Source: JBKHYJ01 sp046565505
GTDB taxonomy: Bacteria; Acidobacteriota; Blastocatellia; UBA7656
Length of the DNA: 64,000 nt
Assembly (NCBI GenBank): GCA_046565505.1
Contig: JBKHYJ010000022.1
Location: forward strand, 186,001 to 250,000
Direction of reading: 5' to 3'
Below are positions 9,446 through 17,872 of the stretch, piece by piece. The position numbers and the translations under genes are program-made. Numbering within the stretch: position 1 is the first letter of the stretch; every line of letters begins with the position of its first letter. The notes under the pieces were generated by a model, which worked only from the letters and a program-made list of their open reading frames with translations, did no database searches and was not told the DNA's origin.

Positions 9446-10330
9446 CTACCAGCGCATAAGCCGCGCGATGACGCCGACCGCCGCCGGGTCGTCTGGGAAG
9501 ATCACGGGCAGATCGCTCGTGCGCATGGTTTTATTCCCGACGCGCTTGACATTCACTTTGACGGGGCAACCGCACGCGCTGTAGATGAAAGTCACCTCGC
9601 GCTCCATCCCCTCGGGCCAGACGGCCTGCACCGGCACGCCCATCTCTTTAACAGTCGCGTCGAGTATCGAGCCGGGGTTGTTCGAGCCATCAACCGTGAG
9701 CGTTTTGCCATTGCCGCTGTCGATGAGCACGGTCAGGTTCTTCGCCTTCGGCAGCGCGGAGGTGGCCTGTATTCGGCTGCGCCAGATCACCTTCCCCGTG
9801 CGCTTGAAAATCAACTCGCCGAGCCCCGGCTTTTCGGCGCTGACGTGCATGGAGATGTGGAGCAGTTTGCCATCCGGGGTCGGCTCTCCGTAAGCGTCGA
9901 GGACGGCGAACGTGCGGCCCTGCCCGTCGTCCGGCTTGTAGCGCCGCTCGATTTGTTGCAGCGCTTCCGCGATACTCGGAACGCGCGGCCCGAAATCCAA
10001 CTCCTCCGTGACCATGACGGCCGTATTCACGTCCATGCTGAGCGTCTGGGGCTCTTTGTTCGGGTCGTTGGGCGGGGATGTCACGGCCGGCTGAGGAGGG
10101 GGCACGCTCGGCGCGCTGCTCGTGTTGCTCGCGGCCGTGGAGGGCGGGGCGGGTTGAGGCGCGACCGAAGGCTTTGCGCGCCGGTCGGCTCTTGTCGCGA
10201 CGAAAGCCACGACGCCCGCGAGCGCCAGAACTGCTATCAGCCCCGCCGCCCACAGGCCGGGCCTGCGCCGCTCGGCCCCGCCGGCGCGCCGCGGGCTATC
10301 TTTCTGACTCGATTTCTTGCTTCTTGACAT
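9446..10330 (-). CDS. Hypothetical single-pass membrane protein with proline-rich linker
   Basis: Not recognised. The 294-residue protein has a very basic N-terminus (about 24 residues rich in Lys/Arg/Ser), one hydrophobic segment at about 26-46, a Pro/Ser/Ala-rich linker to about 90, and a globular C-terminal region predicted to lie outside the cytoplasm. The C-terminal domain contains a short CGCPVKV motif near residue 255, with two cysteines in a near-repeat that could form a disulfide or bind metal. It lies directly upstream of the nitrilase gene in the same direction. The topology is inferred from the charge distribution. No function is proposed. Confidence 0.7.
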   Translation of the reverse strand: MSRSKKSSQKDSPRRAGGAERRRPGLWAAGLIAVLALAGVVAFVATRADRRAKPSVAPQPAPPSTAASNTSSAPSVPPPQPAVTSPPNDPNKEPQTLSMDVNTAVMVTEELDFGPRVPSIAEALQQIERRYKPDDGQGRTFAVLDAYGEPTPDGKLLHISMHVSAEKPGLGELIFKRTGKVIWRSRIQATSALPKAKNLTVLIDSGNGKTLTVDGSNNPGSILDATVKEMGVPVQAVWPEGMEREVTFIYSACGCPVKVNVKRVGNKTMRTSDLPVIFPDDPAAVGVIARLMRW

Positions 10331-10585
10331 GAAGACTTTTTAAACCGGGCGCTCGCCAAAGGCGTTAACGACCTTACCGAAATATATAATACATCCGCCG
10401 CCCGAGACATTCGTCGAAGGCAAGAAATAGTAGCAAACCGACCGCGGCAGGGCAACGCACACGCCGCGGGCAAGCGCATGGCGCTGAAATCAGGGGGCGC
10501 ACTTCGCGACCGTGCCTCATAGCGGCGCGCAAATCCTGTGGCTTTCCGCGAGTTTCTTTATTACCCTAATCCGTGGGGGAGTGAT

Positions 10586-11449
10586 ATGAATGACAAGGCC
10601 GAACGGCTGGCCGGGGGAATAACCGAGCCTGTTTACCTCAACCACTTCTACACCGTGCTCGACGCTCAAACGTATAAAGAGATCAAGGAGTCGGAGTTCC
10701 TGCGCGAAGAGTTCGCCACCTTCGAGCAGCGCACCACCGTGAGGACCGACACCACCTACACGGGAATCTATTTTTACGGGACGCACACTTACTTCGAGCT
10801 GTTCGAGCCCGGCGAGTACGGCCGCGTAGAGGGCGCGGGGGCCGTCGCTTTCGGCGTGGAAGCGCCGGGCGCGGGCGACAGGGTGAGGCGGCGGTTTGAA
10901 AGCCACGCGGGAAAGCCCGCGCCGAAGAACCTGATGACCCGCAGGGTGGATGACAAAGACCTCCCGTGGTTTCATATGGTCGCGTTCAGTTACAAAGACC
11001 CTGCGGCGAAGCTGTCTACGTGGCTGATGGAGTACCACGAGGATTTTCTAAACAACTGGCATGCGGAATTCGGCCCCGACAGCCGCGGCATAACCCGCGA
11101 AGAGATTTTGGAGCGCTACGCGGCGAAACTCGGCGACCACGAGAGGCGAAAGAGCAAGTACCTCGACGACGTGGTAGAGATGACTCTCGCCCTAGGCGGG
11201 ACTGAAAGAGAGTTGTTTGTTAAAGGGTGCGAGGCTTTCGGATACGAGGTCACGGGCGACAAAAACAGAACGACCTGCGAGGGGCCTGACATCAGGTACT
11301 TGGTCGTGGAAGCGGCGAACCCGCCGAGCGTGGTGTTATCGATCAAGATGTCGCTCAAGCGTGAGAAGGATGGGGAGAAGGTTTACCGCTTCGGCGGCCG
11401 GTCCGTGCTGCAATTCGACGGCGACCGGACGGCGACCTGGTCGTTCTGA
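10586..11449 (+). CDS. DUF5829-like family protein
   Basis: 287-residue soluble protein. The N-terminal stretch VYLNHFYTVLDAQTYKEI, followed by an aromatic GIYFYGTHTYFELFEP segment, resembles the DUF5829 family, whose fold resembles glyoxalase/bleomycin-resistance proteins. That fold assignment is from memory of the family and remains tentative. The start is set at ATG 10586, with GGGGAG four bases upstream; a longer frame from 10538 has no such site. It is divergent from the hypothetical membrane protein and convergent with the ssnA homologue, leaving only 24 bases between stops. No enzymatic role can be assigned. Confidence 0.7.
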   Translation: MNDKAERLAGGITEPVYLNHFYTVLDAQTYKEIKESEFLREEFATFEQRTTVRTDTTYTGIYFYGTHTYFELFEPGEYGRVEGAGAVAFGVEAPGAGDRVRRRFESHAGKPAPKNLMTRRVDDKDLPWFHMVAFSYKDPAAKLSTWLMEYHEDFLNNWHAEFGPDSRGITREEILERYAAKLGDHERRKSKYLDDVVEMTLALGGTERELFVKGCEAFGYEVTGDKNRTTCEGPDIRYLVVEAANPPSVVLSIKMSLKREKDGEKVYRFGGRSVLQFDGDRTATWSF

Positions 11450-11473
11450 CGCGCGCCGCATCTTAACCCGGTA

Positions 11474-12805
11474 TCACAGCTTGCCCCATAGCTTCTCGCT
11501 CGCCCGGCGGGCCCGCCCGTACAGCGCCGCTTCATCCAGATGCGACTCTCCGTCCTTGATGACGAAGGTCCCGCCGACCATCACGCTTTCGACCGAAGCG
11601 GAGCTCAACCCGAATGCGAAATGCCATGCGAGGTTCTCCGCCAGGACGGGAGTGGGCGAATCATAGTCAAGCACAATCAGGTCTGCCGCAGCCCCTTCGT
11701 CGAGCGCGCCCAGTTCGACCCCGAAGCTTAACGACGCCAGCCGTTGATTGTTCGCGAGCGCGCGCACCCACTCGTCCGGGCCGGTTTCGGCGCGCCCATC
11801 GCGAGCTTTGAAAAAAGCGAAGCGCGCCTCTTCAAACATGTCGGCCCCGATGCCATCCGTGCCGAGCGTGACGCGGTCGCCGAACTTCGCCACGGGGGCG
11901 TACCCCACCTGGTTATTCATATTCGAGCGGGGGTTGTGCGCGAACCACACGCCCGCGCCGCGCGCCGCCGCGATGTCGCGGTCACTGAGGTGTATGCCGT
12001 GCGCGAGGACCGCTCGACTGTTCAGGGCGTTGAATGCGGCTAGCCGCTCGACGACCCCCACGCCGTACTTCGAGCGCGCGTCTTCGACATCGCAGAGGTC
12101 TTCGGCGGCGTGGATGTGAAGCCCCGCGCCGAATTCGCGCATCAACTCCGCGCAGGCTTCCAGCGAGCTGTCTGAGAGCGTGAACGACGCATGCGCCCCG
12201 ACCATAGCGCGAAACATCGCTCCGCGTTGATGTGTCCGGCCTGAGCCCTGATCGCCCGCGTGCGACTTCAGGACCGACTCAAGGAACGCACGGTTCTCTT
12301 CAACGCCCCTGTCCCGCTCCTCTCTGCCCCCCCTGTCCGTCACCTCGTAGCACAATACGCCGCGCAGCCCGACCTTCTCTAATGCTTCGCTCACTATCTG
12401 AAGCGACCCCGTGATGTGCGAAGGCGACGCGTGGTGATCGAACAGGCAAGTGGTCCCGGCGCGCGCGGCGTCGAGCGCGCCCGCGATGGCGCTCCAATAG
12501 ATTGTCTCTTCATCGAGCGCGCGGTCGAGCCGCCACCACACGAGTTCTAGAATCTCTTTGAAATTAGCGGGCGAACGGGGCGGCGCGGGCATCCCTCGGG
12601 CGAGCGCGGAGTAAAGGTGCGTGTGCGCGCAGACCATGCCAGGCATAATCAGCCTGCCGCTTAGGTCTATCACTTCTTCACCGCCGCGCGGCTCGACACG
12701 CGCGGCCCGCTCCGCCACCCTCGCGCCATCAATTCGTAAGTCATTCCGGTCCACCCGTGGCGGGTCGAGCGTGATAATCGTGGCCGATTTCAAAAGGTAA
12801 GACAT
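11474..12805 (-). CDS. ssnA: SsnA-type aminohydrolase
   Basis: 443-residue member of the cytosine-deaminase/ATZ-TRZ amidohydrolase group with strong resemblance along its length to E. coli SsnA. Shared segments include CAHTHLYSALARG (metal ligands His61/His63), ELVWWRLDRALDEETIY, FDHHASPSHI, GLHIHAAEDL, NPRSNMNNQVGY and LGTDGIGADMFEE. SsnA proteins are encoded with molybdenum hydroxylases and are thought to deaminate or hydrolyse a purine-like or other heterocyclic amine; their substrate is not established. Here the gene lies 72 bases downstream of a threonine-synthase-like gene on the same strand and in the same stretch as a three-subunit molybdenum hydroxylase. This supports the link. Metal-binding residues appear complete. 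Confidence 0.88.
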   Translation of the reverse strand: MSYLLKSATIITLDPPRVDRNDLRIDGARVAERAARVEPRGGEEVIDLSGRLIMPGMVCAHTHLYSALARGMPAPPRSPANFKEILELVWWRLDRALDEETIYWSAIAGALDAARAGTTCLFDHHASPSHITGSLQIVSEALEKVGLRGVLCYEVTDRGGREERDRGVEENRAFLESVLKSHAGDQGSGRTHQRGAMFRAMVGAHASFTLSDSSLEACAELMREFGAGLHIHAAEDLCDVEDARSKYGVGVVERLAAFNALNSRAVLAHGIHLSDRDIAAARGAGVWFAHNPRSNMNNQVGYAPVAKFGDRVTLGTDGIGADMFEEARFAFFKARDGRAETGPDEWVRALANNQRLASLSFGVELGALDEGAAADLIVLDYDSPTPVLAENLAWHFAFGLSSASVESVMVGGTFVIKDGESHLDEAALYGRARRASEKLWGKL

Positions 12806-12878
12806 AAGGTTTCAAGAGTCGGAAAATATCGCGCCCGGCCCGCGGGCGAGCGACCACGCGCGGTTTTTCGTCAGGCGC

Positions 12879-14129
12879 TTAAACTTTATTCGGCCCGCCG
12901 CCGGCCCTGCCCAGCAATTCTGAGAACTCATCTAGATCAGGCCGTACCCGCAGCGGATTCTCGACGGCGCGTCGCGCGGTGTCGATGTCTTTCAGCCCGT
13001 TCCCTGTGAGCATGAGCAGCACGCGCTCATCCGATTTGATGTCGCCGGCCTCGCACATCTTCACGAACCCCGCGAAGGACGCCGCGGCCGCCGGCTCGAC
13101 GAAGATGCCCGTCTCGCGCGCCAGGTGAATTATGCCCGATACTATCTCCGCGTCGCTCACCTTGACGCCGCGCCCGCCGGATTCACGAATCGCGCGGATT
13201 GCTTTAGTCGCGTCGCGCGGCCTGGCTACGCTGATGCTGTCGGCTATGGTGTGGGCCTCGCGCTCGCGCACGACCCCGTCGCCGGCCGCCGCATCGACGA
13301 TTGCCGAAGCAGTCTCCGACTGCACGCCGAACATCTGCGGCGGACGGTCGATGAAACCCAGGCGGTGGAATTCACGGAAGCCCTTCCACAGGCCCCCTAT
13401 GACGCAGCCGTCGCCGACCCCGACGAAAACTTTGTCCGGAACTTCCCATTTCAATTGCTCCGCGACCTCTAGCGCGGCGGTCTTTTTGCCTTCCGTCATG
13501 AAAGGGTTGTAGCCGGTGCTGCGCTGATACCAGCCATACGCCCGGGCCGCGCAGATGCACAGGTCGTAGGCTTCGTCGTAGCTCCCTTCGACCAGCACGA
13601 CTCGCGCGCCATAGATTTGCAATTGGGCCACCTTCGCCTGCGGCGCCGAGGCTGGCACGAAGATGATTGACTCCGCCCCGACGCTCGCGCACATCCCCGC
13701 CAGCGCGCTCCCCGCGTTGCCGGACGAGGCGGTTGTTATGACGCGCGCCCGCGCTTCCTGGGCCAGGACCACCGCGAGGGCGCTCGGGCGGTCCTTAAAC
13801 GATGCGGTCGGGTTGCGCCCATCGTCTTTGAGTAAGAGCTGTTTGACAGAGTACCGGGCGGCAAGCTTCGGCGAGTCATAGATGGGGGTCCACCCCACTG
13901 CCAGCGGCGGCACGGGCGACGAGTCTTTGATGGGGAGAAGCGCGCGGTAGCGCCAGATCGTCAGGTCTCGGTCGGCGGCCAGGGACTCCTTTGTCATGCG
14001 CCGGCGGACGCGGTCGTAATCGTAGAGCACGTCGAGATTGCCGCCGCAGTCGGGGCAGACGTATTCGATTTCACCTGCGCGGTGCTCGCGCGCGCATTCC
14101 ACGCATTTGAAACCTGTGACGTTGTTCAC
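12879..14129 (-). CDS. Threonine-synthase-like PLP-dependent enzyme
   Basis: 416-residue fold-type II PLP enzyme. An N-terminal zinc-ribbon-like segment has cysteines at 9, 12, 25 and 28. The PLP lysine is Lys112 in TASFKDRPSA, and SSGNAGSALAG forms the phosphate loop. This layout matches threonine synthase (O-phosphohomoserine to threonine), but family members with the same architecture include diaminopropionate or threonine ammonia-lyase-like enzymes. Position between cysteine-synthase-like and ssnA genes suggests a catabolic beta-elimination role is also possible. The start is GTG at 14129, with GAGG eight bases upstream. No other threonine-biosynthesis gene is nearby, so the thrC symbol is not assigned. 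Confidence 0.85.
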   Translation of the reverse strand: MNNVTGFKCVECAREHRAGEIEYVCPDCGGNLDVLYDYDRVRRRMTKESLAADRDLTIWRYRALLPIKDSSPVPPLAVGWTPIYDSPKLAARYSVKQLLLKDDGRNPTASFKDRPSALAVVLAQEARARVITTASSGNAGSALAGMCASVGAESIIFVPASAPQAKVAQLQIYGARVVLVEGSYDEAYDLCICAARAYGWYQRSTGYNPFMTEGKKTAALEVAEQLKWEVPDKVFVGVGDGCVIGGLWKGFREFHRLGFIDRPPQMFGVQSETASAIVDAAAGDGVVREREAHTIADSISVARPRDATKAIRAIRESGGRGVKVSDAEIVSGIIHLARETGIFVEPAAAASFAGFVKMCEAGDIKSDERVLLMLTGNGLKDIDTARRAVENPLRVRPDLDEFSELLGRAGGGPNKV

Positions 14130-14194
14130 CGCGCGACCTCGCCTCTACCGAGCCGCGGGGGATTCGGGCCGCCCGCGGCGGGCGAGGCTTCTGC

Positions 14195-14650
14195 TCAAAG
14201 ATGTTTCCCTTCGGCCAGCATCGCCAACGCCTTTTCGATTCGCCGCGCGCGGGTCTCCTCTTTCTTCGCGCCTTCGACCCAGCCGACGAATTCTTTCCTG
14301 TGAGTGTAAGAGAGCTTGTCGAAAGCCGCGCGGGCCTGCCGGCTCGCTGCGAGGGCCTTTTTGAAATCGGCGGGCACGGTGACGACCCTCGGCTCTGTGT
14401 CGACTTCCATGACTACCCTGACGGTGTCGCCCGCCCGCGCCTGCGCCCCTTCCCGCGTGGCCCTGTTGACGGCCATTATGTGCGCGCCGCCCATCGGGAA
14501 CAGGGAGCTGCGGAAAGGGAAGCCGTTTATAGTGCCTCTGACCGGCACGCGGGCCCTGGTCCCGAACGCCTTTTCCACGCTGAAGGGGATCGTCATCGCC
14601 GCGCCGCCGCCCTTGGCTTCCAACTCGACCTTAAAAGTTTTCTTTGCCAT
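14195..14650 (-). CDS. DUF1905/YdeI-OmdA-like small protein
   Basis: 151-residue protein with an N-terminal DUF1905-type beta domain (FKVELEAKGGGAAMTIPFSV to about residue 85) and a C-terminal helical YdeI/OmpD-associated segment rich in Lys/Arg (SYTHRKEFVGWVEGAKKEET). Proteins of this two-domain type are small, soluble and without known enzymatic function. It sits between the cysteine-synthase-like and threonine-synthase-like genes on the same strand, so it may simply be carried within that transcript. ATG start. Confidence 0.8.
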   Translation of the reverse strand: MAKKTFKVELEAKGGGAAMTIPFSVEKAFGTRARVPVRGTINGFPFRSSLFPMGGAHIMAVNRATREGAQARAGDTVRVVMEVDTEPRVVTVPADFKKALAASRQARAAFDKLSYTHRKEFVGWVEGAKKEETRARRIEKALAMLAEGKHL

Positions 14651-14754
14651 CGCCGTGCCTCCCGCGCCCGGGGGCCGCGCGGCCTATGCCTTGGAACAGG
14701 CCACGGGAGCCTGTTCCAAGCCTTCCGTTCTTCCAGCCGCGCGTCCGCTGAGTC

Positions 14755-15801
14755 CTAGTCTTCGATTATTTCCCAGCCGCTTTGATACTTGTCTAGCTGT
14801 TCGCGAGTGTGCCCGTCCATCGGGTGCTCGCGCTCGGGCGAATCGACGTGCTTGGGCGAGCCGCACAACTCCGTCGAGAAATACCGCTGCCCCGTGTCGC
14901 ATATCATCGTGACGATGCGTTTCATCTTCGGGTGGCGGCGGGCCACTTTAACCGCGGCGGCGACGTTGGCCCCGGACGAGATTCCGCAAAAGATACCCTC
15001 TTCCTTCGCGAGCCGCTGCGCCATCTCTATCGCCTCGCCGGACTTGACGGTGACGACGCCGGAAAGCAGGCTCAGGTCGAGGTCGCGCGGCACGAACCCG
15101 TCTCCTATCCCTTCTATCTTGTGCTGGCCCCACTCGCGCCGCGACAGCAGCGGGCACTCGGCGGGCTCGCCCGCGTAAAGCTTGATCTTCTTCCTCTGCT
15201 CGCGCAGGTATCTGCCTATGCCCGTCAACTGGCCGCCCGTCCCCTGCGTCGCGACGTAGGCGTCGAGCTTGCCGCCCGTCTGCTGCCAGATTTCGGGCCC
15301 CGTGGTCTTGTAATGAGCCTTGATGTTGTCCGGGTTGTCGAACTGCGACGGCACCCAGTACTTCTCGGGGTTCTCGCCGCGTATCTCTTCGACCCTTGCG
15401 AGCGCGAGGTCGGCGTCGGATTCGCCGCCCGGCGTGTAGATCATCTCGGTCCCGTATGCCACGTCCATCTTCTTGCGCTCCTCGCTCATGCCCTCCGGCA
15501 TGACGATGACGCAGGGGTACCCCTTCACGGCCGACACGAACGAGCAGGCGATGCCCGCGTTGCCCGTGGAGCATTCCAGTATCGTCATGCCTTTCTTCAG
15601 CTCGCCGCGCCGCTCGGCCTTCTCGATCATGTTCAGGTAGATGCGGTCTTTGAGCGAGCCGGAGGGGCTGAAGTATTCGAGCTTGACCAGTATTTCAGGC
15701 TCGACGGATTCGGCCACGCGGTTGAGCCGGACGAGCGGGGTGTTGCCGATGGTATCTAATATAGTCTTGGCGTATTTGCGATTGCGGTCCCATTTCAGCA
15801 T
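14755..15801 (-). CDS. Cysteine-synthase family PLP enzyme
   Basis: 348-residue fold-type II enzyme related to O-acetylserine sulfhydrylase and cystathionine beta-synthase catalytic domains. The PLP lysine is Lys51 (SPSGSLKDR). STGNAG at 78-83 is the substrate loop, TQGTGGQLTGIGRYL the phosphate-binding glycine loop, and GISSGANVAAA lies near the C-terminus. A roughly 40-residue C-terminal tail after TGQRYFSTELCG extends beyond minimal CysK. Predicted reaction: O-acetylserine or a similar activated serine plus a nucleophile to give cysteine or an analogue. It is the first gene of a minus-strand run with the DUF1905 protein, the threonine-synthase-like gene and ssnA. A GGAGAG motif lies unusually far (about 16 bases) from the ATG. 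Confidence 0.88.
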   Translation of the reverse strand: MLKWDRNRKYAKTILDTIGNTPLVRLNRVAESVEPEILVKLEYFSPSGSLKDRIYLNMIEKAERRGELKKGMTILECSTGNAGIACSFVSAVKGYPCVIVMPEGMSEERKKMDVAYGTEMIYTPGGESDADLALARVEEIRGENPEKYWVPSQFDNPDNIKAHYKTTGPEIWQQTGGKLDAYVATQGTGGQLTGIGRYLREQRKKIKLYAGEPAECPLLSRREWGQHKIEGIGDGFVPRDLDLSLLSGVVTVKSGEAIEMAQRLAKEEGIFCGISSGANVAAAVKVARRHPKMKRIVTMICDTGQRYFSTELCGSPKHVDSPEREHPMDGHTREQLDKYQSGWEIIED

Positions 15802-16225
15802 AAGGCGTCTTGTTGTGCTCTCCTTTTTGTTTCCCTAAGATATTATCGTCATCCGGTTCTGCGAGGCCCGCCCGCCTCGAACCGGCCGGCGCGCGGGCGC
15901 ATTCAATCGTTTCAAATCGGCTTGCCGGGACCCGGATGACCGGGAATGCTTCCAGAGATTCGCCCCGACCCTTTCAGGCCGTAGTTCGGCGCTGCTGATT
16001 GAAGACCGCGCGGCCCATTCGACGTGCCCGCGCGGAAGACCGCGGCGCGGGCAATTAAATGTTTCTGTGCTGCGGGGCGCGCCGGCCTGCGCTAATGTAG
16101 CAAAGAAGTCAGCGCGAAACAATCGGCGGCCGCCCGGCGCGGCGCGCCCCCGGCCCGGTTGCGCCGCCCGCGGGATTCAATCTATGATGCGCTCACCCTT
16201 TCACTCGACTGGAGGACTCACACCG
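15802..16225. promoter_or_regulatory. Divergent intergenic region with hairpin and candidate promoter
   Basis: This 424-base gap separates the divergent cysteine-synthase-like gene and the M1 peptidase gene. A stem CCGGTT/CGAGGC pairing with GCCTCG/AACCGG (15853-15885, three-base bulge, six-base loop) lies in the leader of the minus-strand gene. For the plus strand, TATGAT at 16183-16188 with a weak TTGCGC 18 bases upstream is a plausible promoter, and GGAGGA at 16211-16216 is the ribosome-binding site of the peptidase. No additional gene was seen. Confidence 0.4.
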
Positions 16226-17860
16226 ATGAGACGCGCCGCCCGCTTCGCGCTCGCTATCACCTGGCTGAGCCTGGCTATCATATACTCGACCCTCGCGGAC
16301 TCGGCGCGCGCGGGCGACACTTACCCCCGCGCGGCGGCGCTAGACGCGATTCATTACCGCATCAGTCTTGAAATCAAAGACTCGACCGACGAGATCAGCG
16401 CGGAGGCCGAAATCCTGTTCGCGCTGAACGAAGACGGCATGAGGTCAATCGCGCTGGACTTCGCCGGCCTCGAAGTGGATGGCGTCGCCGAAGACGGCAG
16501 GGCCGCCCGGTTCGCGCACGCCGGCGGGCGGCTGGAGGTACAGCTCCAGGGAGGTCACCGGCGCGGCGACCGCTGCCGCGTCGCGGTGAAATACCACGGA
16601 AAGCCGACCGACGGGCTCTTCATCAAGAAGAACAAGCTCGGCGACCGCTCCGTCTTCGCCGACAACTGGCCGAACCGCGCCCATTACTGGTTCCCCGCGA
16701 TAGACCACCCTTACGACAAGGCGACCGTCGAGTTCTTAGTCACCGCGCCGGACCGCTACGACGTTATCGCCAACGGGTCGCTCGTCGAGACGACGAGCAA
16801 ACAGAACGGGGCGAAGCTCACGCACTGGAGCGAGGCGGTCCCCATCCCGACTTACTGCATGGTGATAGGCGCGACGGAGTTTTCGATAATCAACGTGGGA
16901 GCGGCGAGGGGCGCGCCCGGCGGCACGCAGATTTTTTATTACCTCTACCCGAAAGACCGCGACAGCGGGGTGAAGGATTTCGGCCGCGCGTACGAGATGG
17001 TCGAATTTTACGCGAGCCTGATCGGCCCTTACCCTTATGAGAAGCTCGCGCTCGTCCAGTCTTCTACGCGGTTCGGCGGGATGGAGAATTCCTCCAGCAT
17101 CTTCTTCGACGAAAAAGCGTTCGGCGGGAGCCGCCGGCTGGAAGGCACGGTGGCGCATGAAATCGCGCATCAATGGTTCGGCGATTCCGTCACGGAATCC
17201 GACTGGCACCACCTGTGGCTGAGCGAAGGCTTCGCCACATACTTCGGCCACCTCTTCTTCGAGCGCGCCGACGGGCGGGACGAATTCGTCAGGCTGCTGG
17301 CCGAAGACAAACAGAGCTACCTGAAGGCGTACGCGGCGGACCCGCGGCCTATGTATGACCCCTCGATCACGGACCTCTTCAAGCTGCTCAACGCGAACAA
17401 CTATCAGAAAGGCGGGTGGGTGCTTCACATGCTGCGGCACGTCTTGGGCGACGAAAAATTCTTCGCAGGGATACGGGACTATTACCGCACGTACCGCGAC
17501 CGCAACGCGCTGACGGTCGACCTGCAGCGCGTGATGGAATTTCATGCCGGGCGGCCGCTGGATTGGTTCTTCAAGGAGTGGTTTTACGAGCCCGGCTACC
17601 CCATCTATGACGCCACATGGCGCTGGGACGAGGGCGCGAAGCAGCTGCGGCTGCGCGTGACGCAGCGGCAGGAAAAGACGCTATTCCGCATGCCGCTCGA
17701 CGTGGAGATAAGGCTAGGCGACACGTCCCGCCGCGAAGTGGTGCAGGTCGATGAGCGCGATCATACTTTTACTTTCAAGCTCGATTCTAAACCGCGGGCG
17801 GTGGCGGTAGACCCGGACGAGTGGGTCTTGAAGGTGTTAACCCTGAGCGAAGAGAAATGA
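16226..17860 (+). CDS. Secreted M1-family zinc metallopeptidase
   Basis: 544-residue aminopeptidase-N-like enzyme. A Sec signal peptide (MRRAARFALAITWLSLAIIY, hydrophobic core, ending near ADSARA) predicts export to the periplasm or surface. The substrate-recognition motif GGMENSS is present (variant of GAMEN), and zinc is bound by HEIAHQW near residue 310 with the third ligand Glu in SEGF near 333. A beta domain precedes and a short C-terminal beta segment follows; the helical ERAP-like domain is reduced, as in smaller bacterial M1 enzymes. The start ATG 16226 is chosen because the signal peptide begins there and GGAGGA lies ten bases upstream. It is followed after only 12 bases by a secreted amidohydrolase, so the two probably act together on extracellular peptides or acylated amino acids. 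Confidence 0.9.
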   Translation: MRRAARFALAITWLSLAIIYSTLADSARAGDTYPRAAALDAIHYRISLEIKDSTDEISAEAEILFALNEDGMRSIALDFAGLEVDGVAEDGRAARFAHAGGRLEVQLQGGHRRGDRCRVAVKYHGKPTDGLFIKKNKLGDRSVFADNWPNRAHYWFPAIDHPYDKATVEFLVTAPDRYDVIANGSLVETTSKQNGAKLTHWSEAVPIPTYCMVIGATEFSIINVGAARGAPGGTQIFYYLYPKDRDSGVKDFGRAYEMVEFYASLIGPYPYEKLALVQSSTRFGGMENSSSIFFDEKAFGGSRRLEGTVAHEIAHQWFGDSVTESDWHHLWLSEGFATYFGHLFFERADGRDEFVRLLAEDKQSYLKAYAADPRPMYDPSITDLFKLLNANNYQKGGWVLHMLRHVLGDEKFFAGIRDYYRTYRDRNALTVDLQRVMEFHAGRPLDWFFKEWFYEPGYPIYDATWRWDEGAKQLRLRVTQRQEKTLFRMPLDVEIRLGDTSRREVVQVDERDHTFTFKLDSKPRAVAVDPDEWVLKVLTLSEEK

Positions 17861-17872
17861 GGAGGAGAGGTC

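Noticed and set aside
16067..16225. N-terminal extension of the M1 peptidase frame
   Set aside because: The extra 53 residues lack a ribosome site and would bury the signal peptide, while ATG 16226 has GGAGGA and starts the signal peptide.
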